The notes beneath the pieces were generated by a model, which saw nothing but the letters and a program-made list of their open reading frames with translations, searched no databases and had not been told where the DNA came from. A stretch of DNA of 18,613 bases from Candidatus Magasanikbacteria bacterium RIFOXYD12_FULL_33_17 (GTDB lineage Bacteria > Patescibacteriota > Patescibacteriia > Magasanikbacterales > UBA922). Position 1 is the stretch's first letter; every line of letters begins with the position of its first letter. The position numbers and the translations under genes are program-made. Below, one piece after another: positions 7,682-13,611 of the stretch. The stretch is from NCBI GenBank assembly GCA_001783255.1, contig MFRB01000034.1, positions 212 to 18,824 of the forward strand, in the 5' to 3' direction.

Positions 7682-9067
7682 TTAAATAGAATTCGCGTAA
7701 AGTCTTTGTTTTATCATTTCCAAATCTTGTTTTAGTTTTAGATCATTATCAATATTGGTTGAAATCTTGGTATGAGCATGCATAGCTGTGGTGTGGTCTC
7801 TACCACCTAACTCGTCACCGATATTTGGATAGGATAATTTCAATTCTTCACGTAGTAAATACATTATTATTTGACGAGGGAAAGCTAATTTTTTTTCACG
7901 ACTTTTTCCGAGTACATCTTCTATTGAGATGTCAAAGTAACTTGCTACTACGTTGACAACTTCACGAGGTGTCAACGAACGCTTCATACTTTGTTCTGCA
8001 AAACTTGATAGTACTTGCTTCAATGTTTCTTCAGTAGGTATAATATTTTTTAATTCGTGATAAGCAATTATTTTGTTCAAAGCTCCTTCAAGTTCACGAA
8101 TATTATTTTGAACTTGAGTTGCAATAAATTGAATCATTTTTTCATCAATTTTGAAATCTTTTTCTTGAGCTTTCTTTTGTAAGATAGCCAGACGTGTTTC
8201 AAAATCTGGAGCAGAAATATCAGCAATCATTCCCCACTCAAATCTACTTTTCAATCTATCTTCTAAAGCAGGAATTGCTTTTGGTGGACGATCACTTGTT
8301 AGAACTACTTGTTTACCTTGTTGATGAAGTTCATTGAAAGTGTGAAAAAATTCTTCTTGTGTTTGTTCTTTACCACCAATGAATTGAATATCATCAATTA
8401 GTAAAAGATCTACATTACGATAACGATCTTTGAATTCTTTGGCACGACCTTCTTTTACAGAAGAGACAAATTCATTGGTAAATTTTTCAGAACTGACGTA
8501 TAAAATTTTTGTTTGTGGATTAGCCTCAAGCATGGTGTGGCCAATCGCTTGTATCAAATGAGTTTTACCAAGTCCGACTCCTCCATAAATAAATAGAGGA
8601 TTGTATGATTCGCCAGGACGACGGGCAACAGCTTGAGAAGCCGCATGTGCCAACTCATTACCTTTACCAACCACGAATGTTTCAAAAGTATATTTTGGAT
8701 TAAGACCAAATTGTTGTACTAAAGTATTTTTTCGTTGGTTGTTGTAAAGTGGATTAGTGATAGTAGAAATTTGAGGAGGTTGTCCTGAAAGTTTACATTC
8801 TTCATTCTTTATATTTTTTATATTTTCAACAACGTAATCAACTTTTTTTATTGGTTTGCCAGTTACTCTTTCCAAAATTTTTATTATTTGTGAATGGTGT
8901 TTTTTTTCTAACCAACTTTTTGTAAAAGTATTTGGTACACAGATCATAGCTTTGCCATCATCGTAGTTGGCGATACCAGTATTTTTGAACCAAGTTGTGA
9001 AGTTTGCTTTAGACAGTGTCAATTCGAATTCTGCTAGTACGGCTTGCCAAATTTCGTGAGTAGTCAT
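7682..9067 (-). CDS. dnaA: chromosomal replication initiator DnaA
   Basis: 461 residues with the full four-domain plan. Domain I (1-80) binds partner proteins. A short linker (81-120) precedes the AAA+ domain III, with NPKYTFETFVVG at 123-134, Walker A GGVGLGKT (162-169), Walker B LLLIDD (221-226) and the SRF arginine-finger region (R275). Domain IV contains the DNA-binding signature GGRDHTTAMH (421-430). It binds DnaA boxes, oligomerises with ATP and opens oriC. Start ATG 9067 gives a normal N terminus (MTTHEIWQAVL). No Shine-Dalgarno at the correct distance; a GAGGAG in the leader lies too far upstream. Confidence 0.98.
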   Translation of the reverse strand: MTTHEIWQAVLAEFELTLSKANFTTWFKNTGIANYDDGKAMICVPNTFTKSWLEKKHHSQIIKILERVTGKPIKKVDYVVENIKNIKNEECKLSGQPPQISTITNPLYNNQRKNTLVQQFGLNPKYTFETFVVGKGNELAHAASQAVARRPGESYNPLFIYGGVGLGKTHLIQAIGHTMLEANPQTKILYVSSEKFTNEFVSSVKEGRAKEFKDRYRNVDLLLIDDIQFIGGKEQTQEEFFHTFNELHQQGKQVVLTSDRPPKAIPALEDRLKSRFEWGMIADISAPDFETRLAILQKKAQEKDFKIDEKMIQFIATQVQNNIRELEGALNKIIAYHELKNIIPTEETLKQVLSSFAEQSMKRSLTPREVVNVVASYFDISIEDVLGKSREKKLAFPRQIIMYLLREELKLSYPNIGDELGGRDHTTAMHAHTKISTNIDNDLKLKQDLEMIKQRLYANSI

Positions 9068-9085
9068 AGACTTTTAAAAAAGTTA

Positions 9086-9159
9086 TTACGTAAAAAGGTA
9101 ACTCCTCACGTAATTTCATATTATGTTTCTTATTTTAGCACACTTTGTTAATTTGAAAA
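9086..9159 (-). promoter_or_regulatory. dnaA promoter and leader palindrome
   Basis: On the minus strand TTTTCA (9159-9154), a 16-nt spacer and an extended -10 TGC-TAAAAT (9140-9132) make a moderate promoter. Downstream, TTACGT (9086-9091) and ACGTAA (9108-9113) form an inverted repeat in the untranslated leader, with AGG/CCT inside. It could be an autoregulatory or structural element. Confidence 0.5.
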
Positions 9160-9179
9160 ATGATGTAAAAATAGCCAAA

Positions 9180-9219
9180 AGTGTATAGTTTGTGGAAAAA
9201 CTGTGGATGGTGTGGATAT
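9180..9219. other. DnaA-box cluster, candidate core of oriC
   Basis: TGTGGAAAA (9191-9199), TGTGGATGG (9202-9210) and TGTGGATAT (9211-9219) lie in tandem in the same orientation, preceded by AGTGTATAG (9180-9188). The reverse-complement DnaA box is TGTGGATAA, so two have one mismatch. They lie in the 411-nt gap between dnaA and rpmH, where transcription diverges, the usual site of a bacterial origin. The rest of this gap holds an inverted repeat and the rpmH promoter. Confidence 0.65.
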
Positions 9220-9270
9220 CTAGGTCCTACTATGACTGATTTTGAAAGAAAGGTCAATTTTTTATAAGGA

Positions 9271-9330
9271 CATTGTTCCATTGTCATTTTAAATTGGTGT
9301 TTCGATTACAATGGAACAATGGGGCAATGG
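9271..9330. repeat. inverted repeat of the GGAACAATG word family, copy 1
   Basis: CATTGTTCCATTGT (9271-9284) and ACAATGGAACAATG (9308-9321) are perfect 14-bp complements around a 23-nt loop. The right arm continues with further CAATGG words to 9330. The same words recur at 10788-10858. Confidence 0.8.
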
Positions 9331-9420
9331 TTCAATAATTTTATTACTTATAATAGTATGGTAAACTGCCCAATATCTCTTAGTCGATTGTTGCAAACTA
9401 ATCTTTGTTATTAAAGGCTC

Positions 9421-9449
9421 TTGACAGAAATGCTATTTTTTAGTATTAT
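9421..9449 (+). promoter_or_regulatory. sigma70-type promoter for rpmH
   Basis: TTGACA (9421-9426), a 17-nt spacer and TATTAT (9444-9449). The predicted start near 9456 gives a leader of about 23 nt. Confidence 0.85.
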
Positions 9450-9478
9450 ATAGCTACATTATTTAAAAAATAGAATGT

Positions 9479-9655
9479 ATGCCAAAAAGAACATACCAAC
9501 CAAAGAAACGCAAAAGAGCTAAAACCCATGGTTTTCTAGAAAGAATGAAAACTAAAGATGGTCGTAAAGTTCTAAAAGCGCGTCGTGATAAAGGTAGAAA
9601 GAAATTGACTGTTAGTGACGAAAAAACTGGTAAACGCACAAGAAAGACACGTTAA
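9479..9655 (+). CDS. rpmH: 50S ribosomal protein L34
   Basis: 58 codons starting ATG 9479. The protein MPKRTYQPKKRKR... carries the L34 signature: KRTYQPK, THGFLERM, and the arginine-rich GRKVLKARRDKGRKKL. The usual length is about 44-46 residues; here a basic tail (VSDEKTGKRTRKTR) extends it. It is a structural protein of the large ribosomal subunit, bound to 23S rRNA. First gene to the right of the origin; a strong promoter lies 30 nt upstream. The ATG at 9475 is in another frame and is not the start. Confidence 0.96.
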   Translation: MPKRTYQPKKRKRAKTHGFLERMKTKDGRKVLKARRDKGRKKLTVSDEKTGKRTRKTR

Positions 9656-9684
9656 TTGACTGTTTTTATTAGAATATCAACAAT

Positions 9685-9707
9685 ACCTCGTTTTTACGAG
9701 GTTTTTG
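9685..9707 (+). terminator. terminator after rpmH
   Basis: A 7-bp stem, ACCTCGT with ACGAGGT (9685-9691/9696-9702), and a TTTT loop are followed by a T run. It lies 29 nt past the rpmH stop, so rnpA probably needs readthrough or its own promoter. Confidence 0.75.
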
Positions 9708-9716
9708 TGTTATAAT
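9708..9716 (+). promoter_or_regulatory. extended -10 promoter candidate for rnpA
   Basis: TGT followed directly by TATAAT (9711-9716) is an ideal extended -10. No good -35 exists, because that position lies in the terminator stem. Confidence 0.4.
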
Positions 9717-9763
9717 TGTTATAAATAATTATGTAGTAGATTGGCGATAATACTCTTTAACAC

Positions 9764-9847
9764 CGAACCTCACCCCTAACCCCTCCCCTACGATGGGAGG
9801 GGAATTATGCTCCCTCTCCTGGTAGGAGAGGGCTGGGGTGAGGTTCG
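9764..9847. repeat. GC-rich three-stem palindromic element
   Basis: The outer arms CGAACCTCACCCC (9764-9776) and GGGGTGAGGTTCG (9835-9847) pair perfectly over 13 bp. Inside are two further perfect hairpins: CCCCTCCC/GGGAGGGG (9780-9787/9795-9802) and CCCTCTCCT/AGGAGAGGG (9812-9820/9824-9832). The whole is a three-way-junction cruciform, far richer in GC than its surroundings. It resembles the CCTCACCCC-type intergenic repeat seen in many bacterial genomes. It lies between rpmH and rnpA, probably in the rnpA leader. Confidence 0.85.
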
Positions 9848-9894
9848 TTCAAGTATAGTAATATATCGTTTAATTAACTACAATAACAAAACGT

Positions 9895-10275
9895 ATGCTC
9901 GCTAAAAACAATAGATTACGTGGTACCAAAGAATGGGAAGTGCTTTTTAACGAAGGTGCTTTTGTGGGTGCTCGTGATTTGACTATGAAAGCTTGGAAAA
10001 TAGAATTGGATAAGTATCCTCGTAGACAATTTAAGGTGACAGATCTCAAAATTGGTTTTAGTGTTGGTGTTAAAATAAGTAAGAGTGCTGTAAAACGTAA
10101 TGCTGTTAGACGTAAAATGCGTGAAGTCATTAGATTGTTACTTAAAGAAAATAAAATAAAAATAGGTTATTTGATTGGCTTTATGGCTAAGAATAGTATT
10201 TTGGAAGCTGATTACCACAAAATTGAAGAAGATATTATTTTTTGTCTCAAAAAATCCCGTTTGTTAATTCAATAA
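9895..10275 (+). CDS. rnpA: ribonuclease P protein component
   Basis: 126 residues, normal for the small protein subunit that binds the RNase P RNA and helps it cleave 5' leaders from precursor tRNAs. It starts MLAKNNRLRG, equivalent to the common L..xxRL motif. The central strand IGFSVGVKISKSAVKRNAVRR contains the RNR signature KRNAVRRKMRE (67-77), the RNA-binding core. The ATG start has no Shine-Dalgarno. The position after rpmH is conserved in most bacteria, although here a terminator and a GC-rich palindrome separate the two. Confidence 0.95.
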   Translation: MLAKNNRLRGTKEWEVLFNEGAFVGARDLTMKAWKIELDKYPRRQFKVTDLKIGFSVGVKISKSAVKRNAVRRKMREVIRLLLKENKIKIGYLIGFMAKNSILEADYHKIEEDIIFCLKKSRLLIQ

Positions 10276-10457
10276 TTTTGCTAGTTGTAGCCAATATATT
10301 TGCTTTTTATAAAATATATATTTTTGATTAATTAATTTTTTTATTTTATTTATTTGTTTTTTAAAAGTATTTAGGATTTTTAATTTTTCAACTCAGACGA
10401 ATCATCTTTGCTTGGAAAGATTTCTAATAATTTTTATTAATTGTATTTTTTGGCTCT

Positions 10458-10724
10458 ATGAAGCACTTTTTAAAAAAATTACTATATTTACCTCGTGTGC
10501 CTGTTTTGTTGTTGATAAAGCTTTATCAAAAGACTTTGTCTCCGGATCATGGCTTATTTAAGCGAAGATTTCCAAATGGATATTGTCGTTTTTATCCTAC
10601 TTGTAGTGAATATGGTCATGAGATAATTAAGAAAAAAGGCTTAATAAAGGGAATTCCTCAAACTTTGTGGAGAATAATGCGCTGTAATCCTTGGTCTAAG
10701 GGTGGTGTTGATCTTCCTAAGTAG
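10458..10724 (+). CDS. yidD: membrane protein insertion efficiency factor YidD
   Basis: 88 residues, the usual size. The amphipathic N terminus (LPRVPVLLLIKLYQKTLSPD, 11-30) binds the inner face of the membrane. The family motifs follow: CRFYPTCSEY (43-52) and RCNPWSKGGVD (75-85). It aids YidC in inserting membrane proteins. It normally lies between rnpA and yidC; here yidC is not downstream, and repeats and a DUF167 gene follow instead. The 182-nt gap before it is AT-rich with only a weak hairpin (ATCTTT/AAAGAT, 10404-10421) and no clear promoter. Confidence 0.95.
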   Translation: MKHFLKKLLYLPRVPVLLLIKLYQKTLSPDHGLFKRRFPNGYCRFYPTCSEYGHEIIKKKGLIKGIPQTLWRIMRCNPWSKGGVDLPK

Positions 10725-10727
10725 GAA

Positions 10728-10767
10728 ACGCGGAATTGCGCGGATTTTTACGCAGATACACGCAGAT
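10728..10767. repeat. CGCGGAT/CGCAGAT word repeat, copy 1
   Basis: Four units of the CGCRGAT type begin at 10729, 10739, 10751 and 10761, spaced 10, 12 and 10 nt, about one helical turn. The block starts 4 nt after the yidD stop. A 31-nt stretch (10727-10757) aligns with 16579-16609 with few differences. Confidence 0.7.
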
Positions 10768-10780
10768 AATTGGGTTTTGT

Positions 10781-10858
10781 GTAGAAAATTGTTCCATTGC
10801 CCCACTGTCCCACTGACTTTAGGTTTCTACAATGGAACAATATGGCAATAGGACAATG
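10781..10858. repeat. GGAACAATG word family, copy 2, with crossing palindromes
   Basis: ATTGTTCCATTG (10788-10799) pairs with CAATGGAACAAT (10830-10841). Just outside, GTAGAAA (10781-10787) pairs with TTTCTAC (10824-10830). The arms run A-B-A'-B', so the two helices compete or form a pseudoknot. More CAATG-type words follow to 10858. Confidence 0.7.
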
Positions 10859-10915
10859 TAATTTAATTTAAACGGGTTGTGATTTAGCTAGACAAATAAA
10901 GTAAATTGAAAAGTT

Positions 10916-11137
10916 ATGCGTCTAAATATAAAAGTAATACCAAAATCTTCTTTAAACAAGGTTATAAAGATTTCCGAGACTGAATTGAAGGTGAAATTGA
11001 CTTCCCCTCCTGTTGATGGTGAAGCTAATAAAAAACTTATAGAAATACTCAGTAAAGAATATAATGTGGCTAAATCAAAAATTAGGATTGTGAGAGGTGA
11101 GACGAGTAAAAGTAAAATTGTTGAAATTGAAATGTAA
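10916..11137 (+). CDS. DUF167 (YggU/UPF0235) family protein
   Basis: 73 residues forming a single DUF167 domain: MRLNIKVIPKSS, the LKVKLTSPPVDGEANKKLIE core (24-43; the P-PVDGxAN motif defines the family) and a C-terminal strand SKIRIVRGETSKSK. The family is small, cytosolic and of unknown biochemical role; it is often found next to proC/yggT genes, which are absent here. No Shine-Dalgarno. It ends 3 nt before a bidirectional terminator. Confidence 0.9.
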   Translation: MRLNIKVIPKSSLNKVIKISETELKVKLTSPPVDGEANKKLIEILSKEYNVAKSKIRIVRGETSKSKIVEIEM

Positions 11138-11140
11138 ATT

Positions 11141-11174
11141 AAAAAAACATTCTCTAAGTAGAGAATGTTTTTTT
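11141..11174. terminator. bidirectional terminator, repeated type
   Basis: A stem of up to 15 bp (A7-CATTCTCT with its complement) around loop AAGT has A- and T-runs on either side. It serves the convergent DUF167 and TrmB-like genes. The 34 nt are identical, except one loop base, to 15140-15173. Confidence 0.9.
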
Positions 11175-11177
11175 GTT

Positions 11178-11948
11178 TTAAGATATCCAAAGTGTATCAA
11201 ATATACTACGTAACATTTGTACAATATATTCGTCCTCAATCAGTACTGCCAGAGGTGCTTTTGGTTGCCAAACTATTACTTTGTTTGCATATAACATAAA
11301 ACCTGTAACAAAGGGGGTTTGACCTCGAAAAAAACGCGTTGTACGTAGTTGTCCCTCATCGTTTTCTTTTAGTTTTTGGGCATCTGTGCCTGGTATCAAA
11401 AGTGCATTAAGATGAATATTTTTTTCAACTCTTTTTTTGATCCATTTGTTTTCTGTTTCCCAAGATATCATATCAATAAAGGCATCAGCTGAACCAAAAA
11501 AACTAATAGTGTCTTTTGTTTCTTCTAAAATTTGAAAAAATATTTTCATCCATTGATCTTCTCCTTGAAAAATTTTTATTTTTGTTGGAGTTTCACCTTG
11601 GTGGTAAAGAGCTAACAAATCCGGCATGGAACCTACAAGTGTATGATCTAGAGTTGAGAAGTCTTCTCTTTTTTGACGTACCTTGCTGAGTACTACTGTT
11701 GGAGGCTCTACCATAAAAGTGCGCGTGTACTTTTTTCTTTCGGAAAATTTTGATAAGCCTTGTTTTTCAAGCCCTGTGATGATTTTGTAGACATTTGGTC
11801 GTGGTATATTGAGATGGTCAGCTAGTGAAGCAATAGTGGAAGGGCCAAGTGAAAGTGAGGTTGTGTATAAGTTGGCCTCACCTTCTGTGAGACCAAGTTC
11901 TTTGAGGGAAGTGTAAAGGTTTTGGTTCATTTCTGTTTTTGATTCCAT
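11178..11948 (-). CDS. TrmB-family transcriptional regulator (winged helix plus effector domain)
   Basis: 256 residues. Residues about 10-80 form a TrmB-type winged helix: LKELGLTEGEANLYTTSLSLG, then STIASLADHLNIPRPNVYKIITGLEKQGL, where NIPRPNVYKII is the recognition helix. The C-terminal 130 residues (from about 120, TKIKIFQGEDQWMKIFFQILEETKDTISFFGSADAF) match the effector-sensing domain found behind TrmB helices in archaea and CPR bacteria. It would sense a small molecule and repress or activate its neighbours. It is divergent from the methyltransferase operon across 126 nt, with overlapping promoters, so it likely controls that operon and itself. M1 (11948) is taken as the start; M7 (11930) is possible. 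Confidence 0.85.
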   Translation of the reverse strand: MESKTEMNQNLYTSLKELGLTEGEANLYTTSLSLGPSTIASLADHLNIPRPNVYKIITGLEKQGLSKFSERKKYTRTFMVEPPTVVLSKVRQKREDFSTLDHTLVGSMPDLLALYHQGETPTKIKIFQGEDQWMKIFFQILEETKDTISFFGSADAFIDMISWETENKWIKKRVEKNIHLNALLIPGTDAQKLKENDEGQLRTTRFFRGQTPFVTGFMLYANKVIVWQPKAPLAVLIEDEYIVQMLRSIFDTLWIS

Positions 11949-11988
11949 ATCTAAGGTATAAACATTTATAATTAATTTGTATATTTTT

Positions 11989-12017
11989 ATTATACATTAT
12001 ATATAATAACTAGTCAA
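11989..12017 (-). promoter_or_regulatory. sigma70-type promoter for the TrmB-like gene
   Basis: On the minus strand TTGACT (12017-12012), a 17-nt spacer and TATAAT (11994-11989). Expected leader about 35 nt. Confidence 0.8.
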
Positions 12018-12026
12018 TATATTGAC
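12013..12026. promoter_or_regulatory. palindromic operator candidate shared by both divergent promoters
   Basis: GTCAATATATTGAC is a perfect 14-bp palindrome. Its halves are parts of the two opposed -35 boxes (TTGACT on minus, TTGACA on plus), so one bound dimer would block both promoters. The TrmB-like protein encoded alongside is the natural candidate. Confidence 0.6.
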
Positions 12027-12050
12027 AAAATTGTATAATAATGATATATT
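12022..12050 (+). promoter_or_regulatory. sigma70-type promoter for the methyltransferase-SDR operon
   Basis: TTGACA (12022-12027), a 17-nt spacer and TATATT (12045-12050). Start near 12057, leader about 18 nt. Confidence 0.8.
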
Positions 12051-12074
12051 TATTTATTAATTAATAAATTTTTT

Positions 12075-13598
12075 ATGGCTAACACTGAGGACAAAACAAG
12101 ATACAAGTTCAATTATCTCAAAAAGTTTTATGATGAAACTTGGGATGAAAAAAATCATACTCTGCATGTAGGTTTATTTAAAAATGAAAAAGACTCACTT
12201 GAAAAAGCTTATAAAAATGCAACTGATCACCTTATAAAAGAAATTTCTGATATTTATCCTATCACAAAAGAATCATCCGTATTGGATATTGGTTGTGGTA
12301 CAGGAAGAACCTTGATAGATATTTGTAATAAAAATAATTGTAGAGGTGTGGGAGTTGATTTGAGTGATGAACAAATTAAAGATGCAAAAAATCATCTGAC
12401 AAAATTAAATAAAGACAAAATTCTCAAAGGATTACCTAAAATAAAAGTGAAATTTATAAGGGCTAGTGGAGGTGAACTTGATAAGATTTTTGATAAAGAT
12501 AGTTTGTTTACACACATCATTAGTCAAGACGCAATTCTTTTAATTACAAACAAACAATCTTTGTTTGATAATATTTATCGCTTATTATCTCCTGGTGGTG
12601 TTTTAGCTATTGCAGATTTTGTTTCTGAAGCTCCGGCAAACTCACAAAATGAAAAGAAACTAATATACAATTTAGTAAATTGGAATGAACGAATATCATT
12701 TAGTATATATGAACGTATTCTTAAAGGTCTTGGCCTATCTATTGTGAAATCAGAGAGAAGAGATGATGATATGATTAGAACTTATAATAAACTTGCTCAG
12801 AAAATAATTAAATTTGATAATAACAAAGATGAAACTTATAGAAATTTGAAAGAAAGATATGAAAAGATTGTATTGTCTGTTAAGGACAAAAAAATGGGGT
12901 GGGCTTTCTTTTTTGCACAAAAACCAAAGAAAAAAGTTGCATTAATAGCAGGTAATAAAGAAAAATCTATAGGTCGCTTTTTGGCAAATTATTTACATGA
13001 AAAAGGTTATGAAATATGGATCTATGGGCGTAGTGCCAAAAAAGTTGATAAACATTGTTGGCACGAAAGGAAATGTGATATATCAAATGAAAAAAGTATT
13101 AAGAGGTTATTAAGTGAAATCAAAAGTTTAGATTTATCCTTAATGTTGGCAGATGGTGGTAATGTTCATTTTTCTTTGGAAAATTTATCAGAGGATAATA
13201 TTAAACAATGTGTTAATGCTAAACTTGTTGGTAGTATTTTACTTAATAAAAATATTGTATTGAAATTTCAAAAACAAGCCACACCAATTAAATTTATTTG
13301 GTTTGCTGGAAATACTAGCAAAAAACCCAAAGATTTGATTACATACTCTATGATAAATTCCGGGTTGGCTTCTTATATTGTTGAACTTAATAGACATTAT
13401 TCAGACATTTTGGAAGCATATTACTTGCCAACAGGTCTCATTTCTCCTTCAACTCTTGGTGATGAATTTATCAAACTGTTATCTCCTGAAATTGCAAAGA
13501 TGGCACAACATCCTCGAGTTTTAGCAGAATCTTTGCAAGAAGTTATTGATGGTAGAGTTAAACCTGGTATGATGGCTATAAAAAAAGATATTATATAA
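12075..13598 (+). CDS. fusion of SAM-dependent methyltransferase and SDR-like domain
   Basis: 507 residues with two domains. Residues 1-280 are a class I methyltransferase: the N-terminal FYDETWDEKNHTLHVGLF resembles sterol/sarcosine-type small-molecule methyltransferases, motif I is LDIGCGTGRT (70-79), the acidic strand end is GVGVDLS (91-97), and the post-motif LLSPGGVLAIADF is clear. Residues 285-507 form a short-chain dehydrogenase/reductase-like Rossmann domain: VALIAGNKEKSIGR (variant of TGxxxGIG), CDISNEKSIKRLL, the N of CVNAKLVG and Y424. The normal YxxxK reads YSMIN, so the catalytic Lys is Asn428. Redox activity is therefore doubtful or altered. First gene of a two-gene operon; the next gene begins 13 nt later. 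The substrate is unknown, probably a small metabolite. Confidence 0.85.
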   Translation: MANTEDKTRYKFNYLKKFYDETWDEKNHTLHVGLFKNEKDSLEKAYKNATDHLIKEISDIYPITKESSVLDIGCGTGRTLIDICNKNNCRGVGVDLSDEQIKDAKNHLTKLNKDKILKGLPKIKVKFIRASGGELDKIFDKDSLFTHIISQDAILLITNKQSLFDNIYRLLSPGGVLAIADFVSEAPANSQNEKKLIYNLVNWNERISFSIYERILKGLGLSIVKSERRDDDMIRTYNKLAQKIIKFDNNKDETYRNLKERYEKIVLSVKDKKMGWAFFFAQKPKKKVALIAGNKEKSIGRFLANYLHEKGYEIWIYGRSAKKVDKHCWHERKCDISNEKSIKRLLSEIKSLDLSLMLADGGNVHFSLENLSEDNIKQCVNAKLVGSILLNKNIVLKFQKQATPIKFIWFAGNTSKKPKDLITYSMINSGLASYIVELNRHYSDILEAYYLPTGLISPSTLGDEFIKLLSPEIAKMAQHPRVLAESLQEVIDGRVKPGMMAIKKDII

Positions 13599-13611
13599 AT
13601 AATAAGTTATT

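Noticed and set aside
9764..9847. rnpA terminator or riboswitch
   Set aside because: No T-run follows, and the element matches a dispersed palindromic repeat type rather than a known ligand-binding class.
10728..10858. CRISPR array
   Set aside because: The repeated words are 7-14 nt, degenerate and unevenly spaced, with no constant repeat-spacer pattern and no cas genes.
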